From Candidatus Pacearchaeota archaeon (GTDB taxonomy: Archaea > Nanobdellota > Nanobdellia > Pacearchaeales > GW2011-AR1), in contig JAGLQO010000008.1 of the NCBI GenBank assembly GCA_023136775.1, positions 1 to 46,946 on the forward strand: a DNA stretch of 46,946 nucleotides, read 5' to 3'. Positions 25,621 through 33,758 of this stretch are shown here, piece by piece. The position numbers were made by a program, and so were the translations under genes. The notes under the pieces are model-generated. The model ran no database searches and was not told the DNA's origin. It saw only the letters and a list, made by a program, of their open reading frames with translations. Each line of letters opens with the position of its first letter. The first letter of the stretch is position 1.

Positions 25621-26248
25621 AATAATTCAAGGGGATTGCATCCAGATCATGAAAGAAATGCCCAGTAGATACATCGATTTAATTGTCACAGATCCACCCT
25701 ATGGAGATAATGTTGGATATGGATGGAATAACAAGACAATAATAAATAATGAAAATCCATTAATTAATTGTACCGCTTTAGTAGAAATGTATCGAGTTCT
25801 AAAATTAAATAGTTCTCTTTATTTATTTACTAATTGGAAACATTATCCATTCTTAACAGAGTTTATCTCTAGATATACTAAATTTAAAATTAGACACTTG
25901 GTAGTTTGGGAAAAACATAATTTTGGACTGGGTTGGGCGTTTAGACATCAATATGAATTAATATTAGTCTTAGAGAAAGGTAAACCTAAATATAATTTAA
26001 AGAATTTCTCAGATGTCCAAACTGCTTCGCATATAAATCATAATAAATCAAATCACCCTCATCAAAAGCCAGTTGATTTATTAATGAAAATGATTGAACA
26101 TAGTTCTAAGGTTGGAGATTTAGTTTTGGATCCGTTTGCTGGTAGTGGTTCTACTGGTAAGGCTTGTGAAAAACTTGATAGGAAGTGGATTGGAATTGAG
26201 TTGGATGAGAAGTGGATCAATAGGAGAGAGAAAGATAATGGGAAATAA
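25607..26248 (+). CDS. Beta-class DNA methyltransferase (orphan)
   Basis: A 213-aa DNA methylase. DPPYGDN (near 29) is the catalytic motif IV and DPFAGSGSTG (near 168) the SAM-binding motif I; this order defines the beta class (N6-adenine or N4-cytosine). The target-recognition stretch lies between them. Adjacent restriction nuclease is absent, so it may be an orphan regulator or protection methylase of the island. The closing RKWIGIELDEKW is repeated in decayed form at 26611-26647, evidence of a lost second copy. Confidence 0.88.
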   Translation: MELNKIIQGDCIQIMKEMPSRYIDLIVTDPPYGDNVGYGWNNKTIINNENPLINCTALVEMYRVLKLNSSLYLFTNWKHYPFLTEFISRYTKFKIRHLVVWEKHNFGLGWAFRHQYELILVLEKGKPKYNLKNFSDVQTASHINHNKSNHPHQKPVDLLMKMIEHSSKVGDLVLDPFAGSGSTGKACEKLDRKWIGIELDEKWINRREKDNGK

Positions 26249-26576
26249 TACTTTAAAATTGAGATTTGTTGAACATTTTGCTATATTTACAATTACAGGA
26301 TTTTTGCTATATGAATTTTTGATGAATATGCAAATAACTCTTTTTAGTTATAATATTTTTGGTGAATTAATGTTAATTACTATATGGTATTTAGCTTGGA
26401 TGGGCACAATGAGCCTGATTAAAAAGCTGTTGAAGAGGAGTTTGCAGGAGGTGAAAATGGGAGACGAATATATTGAAAGACGTAGAGAAGCAATCAAGAG
26501 TTCTAAGACTGATGAGGAGATAGATAATGTTTTGAATGGAACTTATAATGATGGCTTCGAAGATGGAAATGATTGA
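26238..26576 (+). CDS. Membrane protein with acidic tail, 112 aa
   Basis: ATG at 26238 overlaps the end of the methylase gene. Residues 8-28 and 36-58 are hydrophobic helices, followed by a charged C-terminal half (YIERRREAIKSSKTDEEIDN). An AGGAGGTGA motif seven bases before an internal ATG at 26457 would let the tail (39 aa) be made on its own, so the frame may carry two products. Family unknown. Confidence 0.5.
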   Translation: MGNNTLKLRFVEHFAIFTITGFLLYEFLMNMQITLFSYNIFGELMLITIWYLAWMGTMSLIKKLLKRSLQEVKMGDEYIERRREAIKSSKTDEEIDNVLNGTYNDGFEDGND

Positions 26577-26610
26577 AGATAATTTGAAAAGTGGAAATAC
26601 AATCAATTAT

Positions 26611-26647
26611 AAGGCTTATAGGAAGTTGGGTAGGTATTGAGTTGGAT
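26611..26647 (+). pseudogene. Fragment of a second DNA methylase 3' end
   Basis: AAGGCTT, then ATAGGAAGT and ATTGAGTTGGAT repeat the 3' part of the methylase gene (26159-26210) with a 12-base deletion and a few substitutions. It lies 360 nt downstream, cannot encode a methylase, and is the remnant of a tandem duplication or of a related gene. Confidence 0.45.
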
Positions 26648-26661
26648 AATAATTTTTATAC

Positions 26662-28146
26662 TTATATAATATATTCAAAAGCACCCATATCAATTCTTAA
26701 ACCTCCACCTATGGGTACTGAATCCAGTGGGTCTCCAGAATCTATAGCTAAAGAATTTAGTTGTAGATTATAATTATCATCATTCGGATTAATAAATAAG
26801 GGATCAAACTCCTCTAGGTTAGAGTATGTTGATGCTACATTTATTATCGGAGCAGAATTTCTAACACGGTAATTACCCCAGAAAATTATATTTTTTATAA
26901 TCGCACTATCATATCCACTCGAAAGATGAACCCCTGGAGTGTTCCAATAACCAGTATTTTCAACAACGGTATTACTAGAGAATATTAAATTTGTATGACT
27001 TCTTGATTCTAAGGTTAGTGCTCCTCCATAATTAGTCGCATAATTTTTGTCTATTAAACAATTGATAATTGATACATTTCCAGTCTCTATAAAGATTCCA
27101 CCTCCATTTGTCGCTGTATTTCCTGTAATTCTACAATCCTCTAAATTAACATTGCCCTCAATATAAATTCCTCCGCCATGAACACCTTTATTTCCACCAT
27201 TTGCTAAAGTAATCCCCTTAAGGGTACTACTTAGTCCAGAAGGTATAAGTGCCTTTACTAATGTTAGACCACGATTACCTCCATCAATTATAGTTTCCTC
27301 ATAGCCAGAGCCAATTAATGTTATATTTTTTGTGATAATAATATTTTCATTATAAATTCCTGCTTTAACATTAATTATATTGTTATTAACCACATTATCA
27401 ATAGCATTTTGAATTAGTTTAAATTTGGTTAATCCAAATCCATCTTCAGATGTATTATAATTACCATCAACATACACCGTGAATCCAGCCGCACAAATTT
27501 CATTAGATTTGTTTACAGGTAATGCTATCACAGGACTTTCACAAAAAGAGCTTGTTGTCCCAGGATTTATACAAGTATAATTTTGAAAATTTTGATAGAC
27601 ATTATCATCTTGGCAGAAATAATCCCCAACATAAGATGAAATACCGCAATCTAAAGAATTATAGCACATAACTGTAGTATTAGTATTATTACCTGTTTGA
27701 TTAGTGTCATTTATAGAGGAACAGACATTAAAATCACATCCCAAACTTTCATTTCTTATAACTTGGCTACCATCTTCACACATAAATATGTCATCTTCAC
27801 AAGAAGATATACAGGTTTCATTATACCATATCCCAACCTCTAAGCATTCGTTTGCATTACATAAGTCTAAATTTTCAATACTGCAGCCAATGGGTTTGGT
27901 GTAACTTTTAGCCCATCCTATTTTTTTCTCAAAAATCTTTAATATTCCCTTGGAGCAAGAATTAACTTTATCTTTACCTGGTTTTATCTCTAGAATCTGA
28001 TTACAACTGCAACCGTAGATTATTTGCTTCCCCTCTGTATTTGGACATTCATCCTCATTATTCAAAACACCATCACTATCACTATCACCAGCACTAACAA
28101 ATCCAATTAACAAGAAAAAGAAAATCAAAAATATTACTTCTTTCAT
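26662..28146 (-). CDS. Secreted right-handed beta-helix protein
   Basis: A 494-aa surface protein. Start at 28146 gives MKEVIFLIFFFLLIGFVSAG, a clean signal peptide; a TTG at 28158 is the alternative. Next comes a thrombospondin-type-3-like calcium loop (DSDSDGVLNNEDECP), a Cys-rich region (to about 230) and then a parallel beta-helix (about 245-480) with the repeating pattern NVNL, GGGIFIE, NGGGI and the closing DMGAFEY typical of choice-of-anchor Q/pectate-lyase folds. Such proteins bind or cut polysaccharides or act as adhesins; no catalytic site is evident. It may aid cell contact for transfer by the neighbouring T4SS. Confidence 0.8.
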   Translation of the reverse strand: MKEVIFLIFFFLLIGFVSAGDSDSDGVLNNEDECPNTEGKQIIYGCSCNQILEIKPGKDKVNSCSKGILKIFEKKIGWAKSYTKPIGCSIENLDLCNANECLEVGIWYNETCISSCEDDIFMCEDGSQVIRNESLGCDFNVCSSINDTNQTGNNTNTTVMCYNSLDCGISSYVGDYFCQDDNVYQNFQNYTCINPGTTSSFCESPVIALPVNKSNEICAAGFTVYVDGNYNTSEDGFGLTKFKLIQNAIDNVVNNNIINVKAGIYNENIIITKNITLIGSGYEETIIDGGNRGLTLVKALIPSGLSSTLKGITLANGGNKGVHGGGIYIEGNVNLEDCRITGNTATNGGGIFIETGNVSIINCLIDKNYATNYGGALTLESRSHTNLIFSSNTVVENTGYWNTPGVHLSSGYDSAIIKNIIFWGNYRVRNSAPIINVASTYSNLEEFDPLFINPNDDNYNLQLNSLAIDSGDPLDSVPIGGGLRIDMGAFEYII

Positions 28147-28240
28147 AAAAATGATCAAACAATTATCTTTTTAAATATTATTATACTTTATTAATTAATT
28201 AAACTTCCCCGCTACTATAAGTTGGATTATTTCATAATTT

Positions 28241-29419
28241 TCACACCTGAATAACCCTCAACAACTGAAACTCCCTAATCATTATCTTCATCTCATCAAC
28301 CTCTGGCATAATCACACTCATCTGTCTTTCTAACATCTCAACTCTATCTTGCAAAACCTCTTTTTCATTTTTTGCCTTAACTAGCTCCTTTTCTATCTCT
28401 GTTTTTGTCAAATCTATTAACATATCATCTTCATTAATAGTGTCTCTCATTCCAAGCATATCAGAATAATAATGAATTTTATCCGACTTTTTCCAACCAA
28501 ATCTGTATTTTAGTGCTGATTCAGACTTATATCTCGGAAGCCAATAACAACAGGAGCAATGTCTAAAATCATACATTGTAAGCTCTGAGTATTTTTGACC
28601 TGCAAGACTCTTGATATCTCCAAATAATTTCTTCCCATATTTTTTCAGATATTCATTAACAGTATTTGGTTTAATCTGGAATAAAAAATCCTCCCGCTGA
28701 AGATTATTAATTTCAATATATTCTTTTATAACTCTAGAGCAGAACATTAATTTAATTCTCCTTCCAAAAGTTTTGCTAACTTCATCTCTTATAGTAAGTT
28801 CTCTGCAATTGTTATGCAAATCTGAAACCTTGATGTTTATCAATTCGCTAGGTGCTCTTATGCCTGTATCAAAAAGAAATGTAATTAATGTTTTATATTT
28901 GAAATTCACATTTTCACATAATCTAGATATTTGTTCTTCAGTTAAATATACCCAAGATGGCTTATCTTTAGTAGTATCTAAGTCAATTGTAATGTCTTCT
29001 ACATTTATTCCATTTTTTCTGTTAACCTTTTGATGCCAATGCCAGAATGCTTTGAATATTTTAACAAAGTTTGCAGGGTCTCTGTAAATTCCCCCCTTAA
29101 CCTTTTCAATTGTGCCATTTCTCATACCACTAAAGAATATATGTAAGGTTCTCTCTGTAACTTTTGTTATATCTTTTAGATCATAAAGTTCATCGAACTT
29201 TTTTGAGAGAAATATCATTCTTTGTTTTAAACTATTTAGACGAGTAAAACTCCTAGAGCCTTTTTTATTTTTGCCAGAAATATTTAGACCATGCTCCATG
29301 TCAAAAATATAATCTAAAATAGTTTTTGAATTCTCTTTAGATAATTCTGGAATGCCATCCTTCACAGATTCTTTCCAGGAAAGATATCTTTCCTTATGCT
29401 TATAGGGATCTATCTTCAT
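28241..29419 (-). CDS. int: Tyrosine recombinase (tRNA-targeting integrase)
   Basis: A 392-aa integrase with an N-terminal core-binding region and a C-terminal catalytic domain: GIRAPSE (Arg near 188), DFRHCS (Arg-His near 288) and HYYSDM (Tyr near 318), with RFGWKKS replacing the usual LGH. A C-terminal coiled coil (residues 330-392) follows. TTTATATAA about 25 nt ahead of the ATG is a good TATA box. The gene starts 90 nt from the tRNA-Asp 3' end and reads away from it, so it should catalyse insertion of the island into that tRNA. It looks intact. Confidence 0.85.
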   Translation of the reverse strand: MKIDPYKHKERYLSWKESVKDGIPELSKENSKTILDYIFDMEHGLNISGKNKKGSRSFTRLNSLKQRMIFLSKKFDELYDLKDITKVTERTLHIFFSGMRNGTIEKVKGGIYRDPANFVKIFKAFWHWHQKVNRKNGINVEDITIDLDTTKDKPSWVYLTEEQISRLCENVNFKYKTLITFLFDTGIRAPSELINIKVSDLHNNCRELTIRDEVSKTFGRRIKLMFCSRVIKEYIEINNLQREDFLFQIKPNTVNEYLKKYGKKLFGDIKSLAGQKYSELTMYDFRHCSCCYWLPRYKSESALKYRFGWKKSDKIHYYSDMLGMRDTINEDDMLIDLTKTEIEKELVKAKNEKEVLQDRVEMLERQMSVIMPEVDEMKIMIREFQLLRVIQV

Positions 29420-29508
29420 TCATTTTAGAAGAGATATTATATAAAAAGTCCATTGTATAAATCTTGTATATCGACGGAAAGCCCATCGATTTCCATTTTT
29501 GTCCAGAA

Positions 29509-29580
29509 CGCCCCAACCGGGGATTGAACCCGGATCTCGGCCGCGACAGGGCCGTGTACTAACCACTATACTATTGAGGC
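29509..29580 (-). tRNA. tRNA-Asp(GUC)
   Basis: Cloverleaf drawn by hand: acceptor GCCTCAA pairs with TTGGGGC, anticodon stem CGGCC/GGCCG with loop CTGTCGC gives GTC, T arm CCGGG-TTCAATC-CCCGG, discriminator G. No CCA is encoded. It marks the right boundary of the integrated island. Confidence 0.9.
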
Positions 29581-29653
29581 AGTGGTATTCAAAACTCTTT
29601 ACAGTGTCATGAATATAATTATAATTAAGAGAATTGCTTTTTAAGAGTATCGA

Positions 29654-29905
29654 TTACTTCTTTTTTTTTACAATTCTGACCTTTTTCACAAGAGCAATTT
29701 TCTTTGCTGGTTTCTTTTCAGTTAGCTTTGATACGTCAGATCGGAGTTTTCCAATCTCTTCTAGAAGCATGGCGTGGTTCAAAGACAGTTGTTGCATCTT
29801 CTCGTGAATGTCAGAAAATGCGTCGTTAAGCATTAGCATGTCTTTTTTGACATAACCAAAACTTGCTGAAACATTTCTTTCAACTTGTGCTGCTGTTTTT
29901 TCCAT
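29654..29905 (-). CDS. Coiled-coil protein with basic tail, 83 aa
   Basis: An 83-aa protein: a helical region with heptads (MLMLNDAFSDIHEKMQQLSL, then LLEEIGKLRSDVSKL) and a Lys/Val tail (KKIALVKKVRIVKKKK) that could bind nucleic acid. No family recognised. First gene left of the divergent chromosomal U32 region; the strand opposite to it holds a 325-bp gene-free stretch. Confidence 0.6.
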   Translation of the reverse strand: MEKTAAQVERNVSASFGYVKKDMLMLNDAFSDIHEKMQQLSLNHAMLLEEIGKLRSDVSKLTEKKPAKKIALVKKVRIVKKKK

Positions 29906-29962
29906 AATAAATTATATTTACTATATTTATAAAACTTTTGTAACTTTAGAATTACAACTGAC

Positions 29963-29977
29963 GGAACCTAGGGTTCC
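29963..29977. promoter_or_regulatory. Short palindrome in divergent intergenic region
   Basis: GGAACC-TAG-GGTTCC, 6-bp perfect arms, 58 nt upstream of the 83-aa gene and 254 nt upstream of the U32 gene. Possible operator or small hairpin; no partner is known. The 29906-30230 gene-free stretch otherwise contains only the hairpin at 30003 and no frame I can support. Confidence 0.25.
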
Positions 29978-30002
29978 CTACAGATAGCCCCCTCTAATTA
30001 GT

Positions 30003-30049
30003 TTTGTATTAAAATCAATTTTCTAATAAAAAATTGATTTTAATACAAA
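30003..30049. repeat. Perfect 20-bp inverted repeat with 7-nt loop
   Basis: Arms 30003-30022 and 30030-30049 are perfectly complementary (TTTGTATTAAAATCAATTTT and its complement), loop CTAATAA. An AT-rich 20-bp stem is long for chance in 47 kb. It lies between two divergent genes, so it is not a simple terminator; it may be an operator, a cruciform or a small mobile-element relic. Confidence 0.6.
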
Positions 30050-30230
30050 CAATACAAGGCGAAATTAAATTTCTTTACGGCGCCGTCCAGAGGACAAGCC
30101 TTTAACCTAAAATCTAATTCCGCAAATACATTATTTCGCTCCTTAATCGCGATTTTAATTATTTCCAATCCTGAAAAAACAAATTAGCGACGAGAGTAAC
30201 TGTTTTAAACTCAGCTTTATTACTTTTTTT

Positions 30231-31418
30231 ATGAAGCAAGAATATGAGCTATTAGCGCCAGTTGGAAATTTTAGAAATTTATATGCGGCAATAGAAGCTG
30301 GGTGTGACGCGGTATACTTTGGGATTAGGGGCTTTAATATGAGGGCTACTGCTAAGAATTTTACTCTTAGAGACTTGCCAAGAATTAGAAAAATTTGTAA
30401 TGAATCTAAAAGAAAAGTAAAAATGTATTTGACGCTGAATACTGTAATGTACGAAGAAGATCAGGAAAAATTGGAAAGAATTATTAAAGGTATATGTGGG
30501 AAAGTTGATGCTGTGATTTGTGTTGATATGTCAGTTATTGGACTATGTAAAAAATATAAAATTCCATTTCATATTTCTACTCAAGCTTCAATTTCTAATT
30601 TGGCTTCAGCAAAATTTTATAAAAAACTCGGGGCTGAACGAGTTGTTTTGGCTAGAGAATTAAATCTTAAACAAATTAAAAAAATATCTAAATCTATTGA
30701 GGTTGAATGTTTCATTCATGGGGCTATGTGTGTTGCTGTTTCGGGAAGATGTTTTATGTCTGAGTACTCTCAGGGGCTGTCAGCTAACAAGGGGCAATGT
30801 GCACAACTTTGTCGAAGGTCTTGGAATATTAAAGATGATGCTGGGAATGAATTGAAGTTAGAAAATAATAGAGTTATGTCTGCTAAAGATTTGTGTACTT
30901 TGCCGTTTATTGAAAAAATGAAAGAAGCTGGAATTACTAGTTTTAAGATTGAGGGGCGAAATCGGAGTGCGGAATATGTGTATACCGTTGTTTCGGAATA
31001 TAGAAAGGCTCTTGATAAAAAATTAACTCGAGAAGAAATTGTTCAGGGAATTGCTAATTTGAAAAAAGTTTACAATCGTGGATTTAGTTCTGGATTTTAT
31101 TTGAAGATGCCAACGGCTGACGATTTTTCTTTTTCAGAACATGGCGACCAAGAGGAGCGAAAAGAATTTGTTGGGAAAATTTACAAGTATTGGCCGAGGG
31201 CGAAAGTTTGTTCTTTGAAAATGAATTCTGGGAAATTGAAAGTTGGGGAAGAAGTTTATTTGATTTCTAATAATGCTCCAATAAAACGGGTGAAGGTTAA
31301 GTCGATTCAACTAGAGGGGAGAGATGTTAAATCAATTAAGAAGGGTGACGATGTTGGAATTGATTTTGGAGTTCGGGCTTTGAATGGAACCGAAGTTTAC
31401 AAAATTAATAAGGTTTGA
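30231..31418 (+). CDS. U32-family peptidase-like enzyme (TrhP/RlhA type)
   Basis: A 395-aa protein with the full U32 pattern: ELLAPVGN start, AVYFGI, FNMRA, then HGAMCVAVSGRCFMS (near 165-180) and GQCAQLCRR, whose cysteines bind an iron-sulfur cluster in characterised members. Bacterial relatives TrhP and RlhA hydroxylate tRNA U34 or 23S rRNA C2501; some are called collagenase-like protease. The C-terminal beta-barrel domain (from about 300) is present. Chromosomal housekeeping-type gene. Substrate unproven; RNA hydroxylation is the best reading. Confidence 0.85.
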   Translation: MKQEYELLAPVGNFRNLYAAIEAGCDAVYFGIRGFNMRATAKNFTLRDLPRIRKICNESKRKVKMYLTLNTVMYEEDQEKLERIIKGICGKVDAVICVDMSVIGLCKKYKIPFHISTQASISNLASAKFYKKLGAERVVLARELNLKQIKKISKSIEVECFIHGAMCVAVSGRCFMSEYSQGLSANKGQCAQLCRRSWNIKDDAGNELKLENNRVMSAKDLCTLPFIEKMKEAGITSFKIEGRNRSAEYVYTVVSEYRKALDKKLTREEIVQGIANLKKVYNRGFSSGFYLKMPTADDFSFSEHGDQEERKEFVGKIYKYWPRAKVCSLKMNSGKLKVGEEVYLISNNAPIKRVKVKSIQLEGRDVKSIKKGDDVGIDFGVRALNGTEVYKINKV

Positions 31419-31581
31419 TTTTGTAGTTGGGGGAGGCGAGTTGGAAGTAATTAGTTCGCTTCGCTCGTAGTTAGTAGTGGGATGCATTGTTGCGCTCTTT
31501 AGTCGCGCTTTTCGTATTGGGCTATTGATTTGGATTTTAATGGATGAAAAGGTTTAATAATAAAAAGTTCTTGAGATTATT

Positions 31582-32070
31582 ATGGTAAATAAGACTGCTT
31601 TGACGATTATTGTTAGTATTATCTTGACTGTGATTATGATTTCTTTGGTTAATGTTGGGACTAGCATTGTATTAACTGAGCCTGAGCATAGTGATTATTG
31701 CGATGAGTCTGAAATGATATGGAAAGAGAATATGACTGATAGCGAAAGAGAGGCTCAAAGAGTTGCGAGTAATGAATGCAGTGACGCTTATCAGGAAGCT
31801 AGAAAACCATATAATCAATATAGGTATTATATTTTCGCTGGGATTGGATTTGTTTTACTTCTAGTTGGATTATTTTTTAAGGAAAACATTATTCAATTAA
31901 CTGGTTTAGCCGCTGGGGGAATTTTAGTCGCTGAAGGAATTGTTATTAATTTAGAAAATAAAGGAATTGTGTTCTTTTCTTTACTTGCTATTTTGGCTGT
32001 CTTTGGAGTTGTGGCTTATCGAGTAATTCATAGACACGAAGAACCAAAGAAAGTTTCTAAGAAAAAATAA
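31582..32070 (+). CDS. Membrane protein, 162 aa
   Basis: A 162-aa protein with four hydrophobic segments (about 7-31, 85-101, 106-124, 129-147), a Glu/Asp-rich loop after the first one and a basic end (PKKVSKKK). No family recognised. TATA-like TTTAATAA lies about 28 nt before the ATG. The 250 bp after it hold two short perfect hairpins. Confidence 0.5.
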   Translation: MVNKTALTIIVSIILTVIMISLVNVGTSIVLTEPEHSDYCDESEMIWKENMTDSEREAQRVASNECSDAYQEARKPYNQYRYYIFAGIGFVLLLVGLFFKENIIQLTGLAAGGILVAEGIVINLENKGIVFFSLLAILAVFGVVAYRVIHRHEEPKKVSKKK

Positions 32071-32130
32071 AGTTGTATATTTGATTTAGAGTGGGAAGAT
32101 ATTAAGGCAATTTGGCTCACGGATTTTCAC

Positions 32131-32147
32131 GAATGACTTCGTCATTC
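32131..32147. terminator. 7-bp hairpin GAATGAC-TTC-GTCATTC
   Basis: Perfect arms around a three-base loop, 60 nt past the end of the 162-aa gene. One of a family of short hairpins in this part of the window. May end transcription or protect the 3' end. Confidence 0.35.
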
Positions 32148-32292
32148 ACAGATTAAGGCAATGACTTTGAGAGTGTTGGAGCGTTAGCGATTAAATGGAC
32201 AAGTCGGGAGCGTCGGTGGTTGGTTTGGTTGGAAGGTGAGATGAGTGGAATGAGACGCAGTCGAATGGAGGGAATTGAGCTATTATATATTA

Positions 32293-32310
32293 TCGAAACT
32301 TTAGTTTCGA
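32293..32310. terminator. 8-bp hairpin TCGAAACT-TT-AGTTTCGA
   Basis: Perfect 8-bp arms with a two-base loop, 13 nt past the stop of the leftward PAP2 gene. Suited to its transcript end. Confidence 0.35.
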
Positions 32311-32322
32311 CTAATGACGCGA

Positions 32323-32853
32323 TTAATGTTTCTTGTAAAAGATTATTCCGCTAATTAAAATTATTCCGCCTAAAAGAAATCCTGCTAACACATCTGTTAA
32401 CCAATGAACTCTCAAATAAATACGGGTAAACCCGCTGATTATGGATGCTAGTATTGCTGCAAAAATGATTGAGATTTTTGTACAGTGTAAATTTTTCTTT
32501 TTCTTTATTATCTCTAATATGAGGAATGCCAACAATCCAAAAAATACAACCGCAATTGTTGCGTGACCGCTAGGAAATGATGGACTGGCTTCTTCCAAGA
32601 TGGCATTTAATGGACGGGTTCTATTAAAAAAGAACTTGAATCCTTTAATTAAAATCGCAGCAATTCCCATTATCGAGATGAAAAATACACCTTCTCGTTT
32701 TTTGTTTTTAATAAAAAATATTGCTGCTATTAAAACTGAAACTACGATTAGAATTACTGGGTCTAATGCTATGTCAATTATTTCTGAAAGAAAAGTAAGT
32801 GAAGAATTTTCCACTTCTTGCATAAAAATATTCACAGCCTTGTCTAAACCCAT
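32323..32853 (-). CDS. PAP2-family membrane phosphatase
   Basis: A 176-aa integral membrane phosphatase. The three PAP2 motifs are clear: KFFFNRTRP, SFPSGHAT and RIYLRVHWLTDVLAG, holding the catalytic His pair. Five or six helices surround them. Such enzymes dephosphorylate isoprenyl pyrophosphates or phospholipids at the membrane; in archaea they often serve dolichol-phosphate recycling or lipid turnover. Typical length 180-200 aa. The second His-Arg-Asp site looks intact. Confidence 0.88.
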   Translation of the reverse strand: MGLDKAVNIFMQEVENSSLTFLSEIIDIALDPVILIVVSVLIAAIFFIKNKKREGVFFISIMGIAAILIKGFKFFFNRTRPLNAILEEASPSFPSGHATIAVVFFGLLAFLILEIIKKKKNLHCTKISIIFAAILASIISGFTRIYLRVHWLTDVLAGFLLGGIILISGIIFYKKH

Positions 32854-32860
32854 ACTAATT

Positions 32861-32888
32861 ATAACGGTGGAATATTAATAAACCCTTA
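32861..32888. repeat. Duplicate of the SNase gene's last codons
   Basis: The sequence around 32861-32887 repeats 33025-33051 at an offset of 164 bp (ATAACG, then AATATTAATAAACCCTT). On the minus strand both read GLLIFHRY followed by a stop. The copy here is non-coding now and lies between PAP2 and the SNase gene. Confidence 0.6.
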
Positions 32889-32891
32889 GGT

Positions 32892-32911
32892 GTAAATCTT
32901 TCTAGATTTAC
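32892..32911. terminator. 8-bp hairpin GTAAATCT-TTCT-AGATTTAC
   Basis: Perfect arms, four-base loop, inside the duplicated 164-bp stretch between PAP2 and the SNase gene. Confidence 0.3.
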
Positions 32912-32989
32912 GGACTGGGGTATGGGGACGGTGGATGGAGGTACTAATTAAGTAAACATTGGTTTACGATTTATCTTTGGGACATTGTT

Positions 32990-33006
32990 GCGTCGTTTTT
33001 CGACGC
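32990..33006. terminator. 6-bp GC-rich hairpin with T5 loop
   Basis: GCGTCG-TTTTT-CGACGC lies 16 nt past the stop of the leftward SNase gene; a GC stem in an AT-rich genome is a fair 3'-end signal. Confidence 0.35.
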
Positions 33007-33021
33007 TTATTTTGATGATTT

Positions 33022-33708
33022 TTAATAACGATGAAATATTAATAAACCCTTGTCGTCGAAGACGTAAAGTGTATCGCCTGCGTCGTTCCAGATGTGTGAG
33101 AATGATTTTTCTAGGATTTCTTTTGGCTCGATTGATTCTTTGTATATGTGGGTTGCATCGTCTTTAATTAAAACCTCTAAAGTTATTTTACAATTATTTT
33201 TTAATTTTAGACTTTCTGGTTCTTTGAATTTAAATTCAACTATTTCTAGACAATTTGAATTTATTGATTTTTTCCAGATTCCTAGTTCATTCATTCTTGC
33301 AAACTCTTCACTTTCAAACATCTCATTATAAAATTCATCTTTTTCGTAATAATATAATGACGCGAGTCCTCTTCTTAATATTTCTGCGTTAATATTTTCC
33401 TTATCTAATATAATATAACCTAAAGTTCTACTGTATTTATCTTGGCCGTAAGATTTTATATTTACTGTTTTGTTGAGAATCTTTCCAGATAAAAATTCTA
33501 CAGCTTCTAGGCTTCCTTTCATGGACTTTTCTGGGGTATTGAGTCCTTTGAGTCTAATCCTCATTCCAGAGGAAGTTTCAACTGTATCTCCGTCAATTAT
33601 TCGTGAAATTTTAACCTCAATTAATTCAGTTTCAGCGTCAGTGATTTGATAATAAAAAATGCCTGATGTTACAAACAAAATCGCCAAAATTACATGTTTT
33701 AATTGCAT
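33022..33708 (-). CDS. Secreted staphylococcal-nuclease with lamin-tail domain
   Basis: A 228-aa extracellular nuclease. A hydrophobic leader (LKHVILAILFVTSGIFYY) is followed by an SNase fold: IDGDTVET, RLKGLNTPEKS with the catalytic Arg and Glu, KYSRTLGYI, ELGIW. From about 150 on comes a beta-rich lamin-tail-like domain (NCLEIVEFKF..DDKGLLIFHRY). Together they suit degradation of extracellular DNA or RNA near the cell surface, for example nucleotide scavenging by a host-dependent archaeon (inference). Its 3' end is duplicated 164 bp away. Confidence 0.85.
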   Translation of the reverse strand: MQLKHVILAILFVTSGIFYYQITDAETELIEVKISRIIDGDTVETSSGMRIRLKGLNTPEKSMKGSLEAVEFLSGKILNKTVNIKSYGQDKYSRTLGYIILDKENINAEILRRGLASLYYYEKDEFYNEMFESEEFARMNELGIWKKSINSNCLEIVEFKFKEPESLKLKNNCKITLEVLIKDDATHIYKESIEPKEILEKSFSHIWNDAGDTLYVFDDKGLLIFHRY

Positions 33709-33758
33709 AAAATATTAAGCACAGTAAGGTTTAAAAGGGTAATTTTTATTGATGTAAT

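Larger units (their letters stand above)
1..29508. mobile_element. Integrated defence and transfer island at tRNA-Asp (left edge outside window)
   Basis: The right edge is set by a tyrosine recombinase whose start lies about 90 nt from the 3' end of tRNA-Asp, the usual geometry of tRNA-targeted integration. Cargo includes restriction-modification, SbcCD-like, PIN, T4SS-like and DNA methylase genes and a surface beta-helix protein, with few housekeeping genes. I found no second copy of the tRNA-Asp 3' end in the island, so the other attachment site is not visible and the left boundary is unknown. It may be more than one element stacked together. Confidence 0.5.

Noticed and set aside
26136-26237. 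Upstream extension of the 112-aa membrane protein frame
   Set aside because: It overlaps the methylase C-terminus over 100 bases; the ATG at 26238 fits the ATG/stop overlap and the hydrophobic start.
26591-26773. Rightward 60-aa frame after the membrane protein
   Set aside because: The first half is the methylase relic and the second half is antisense to the beta-helix gene.
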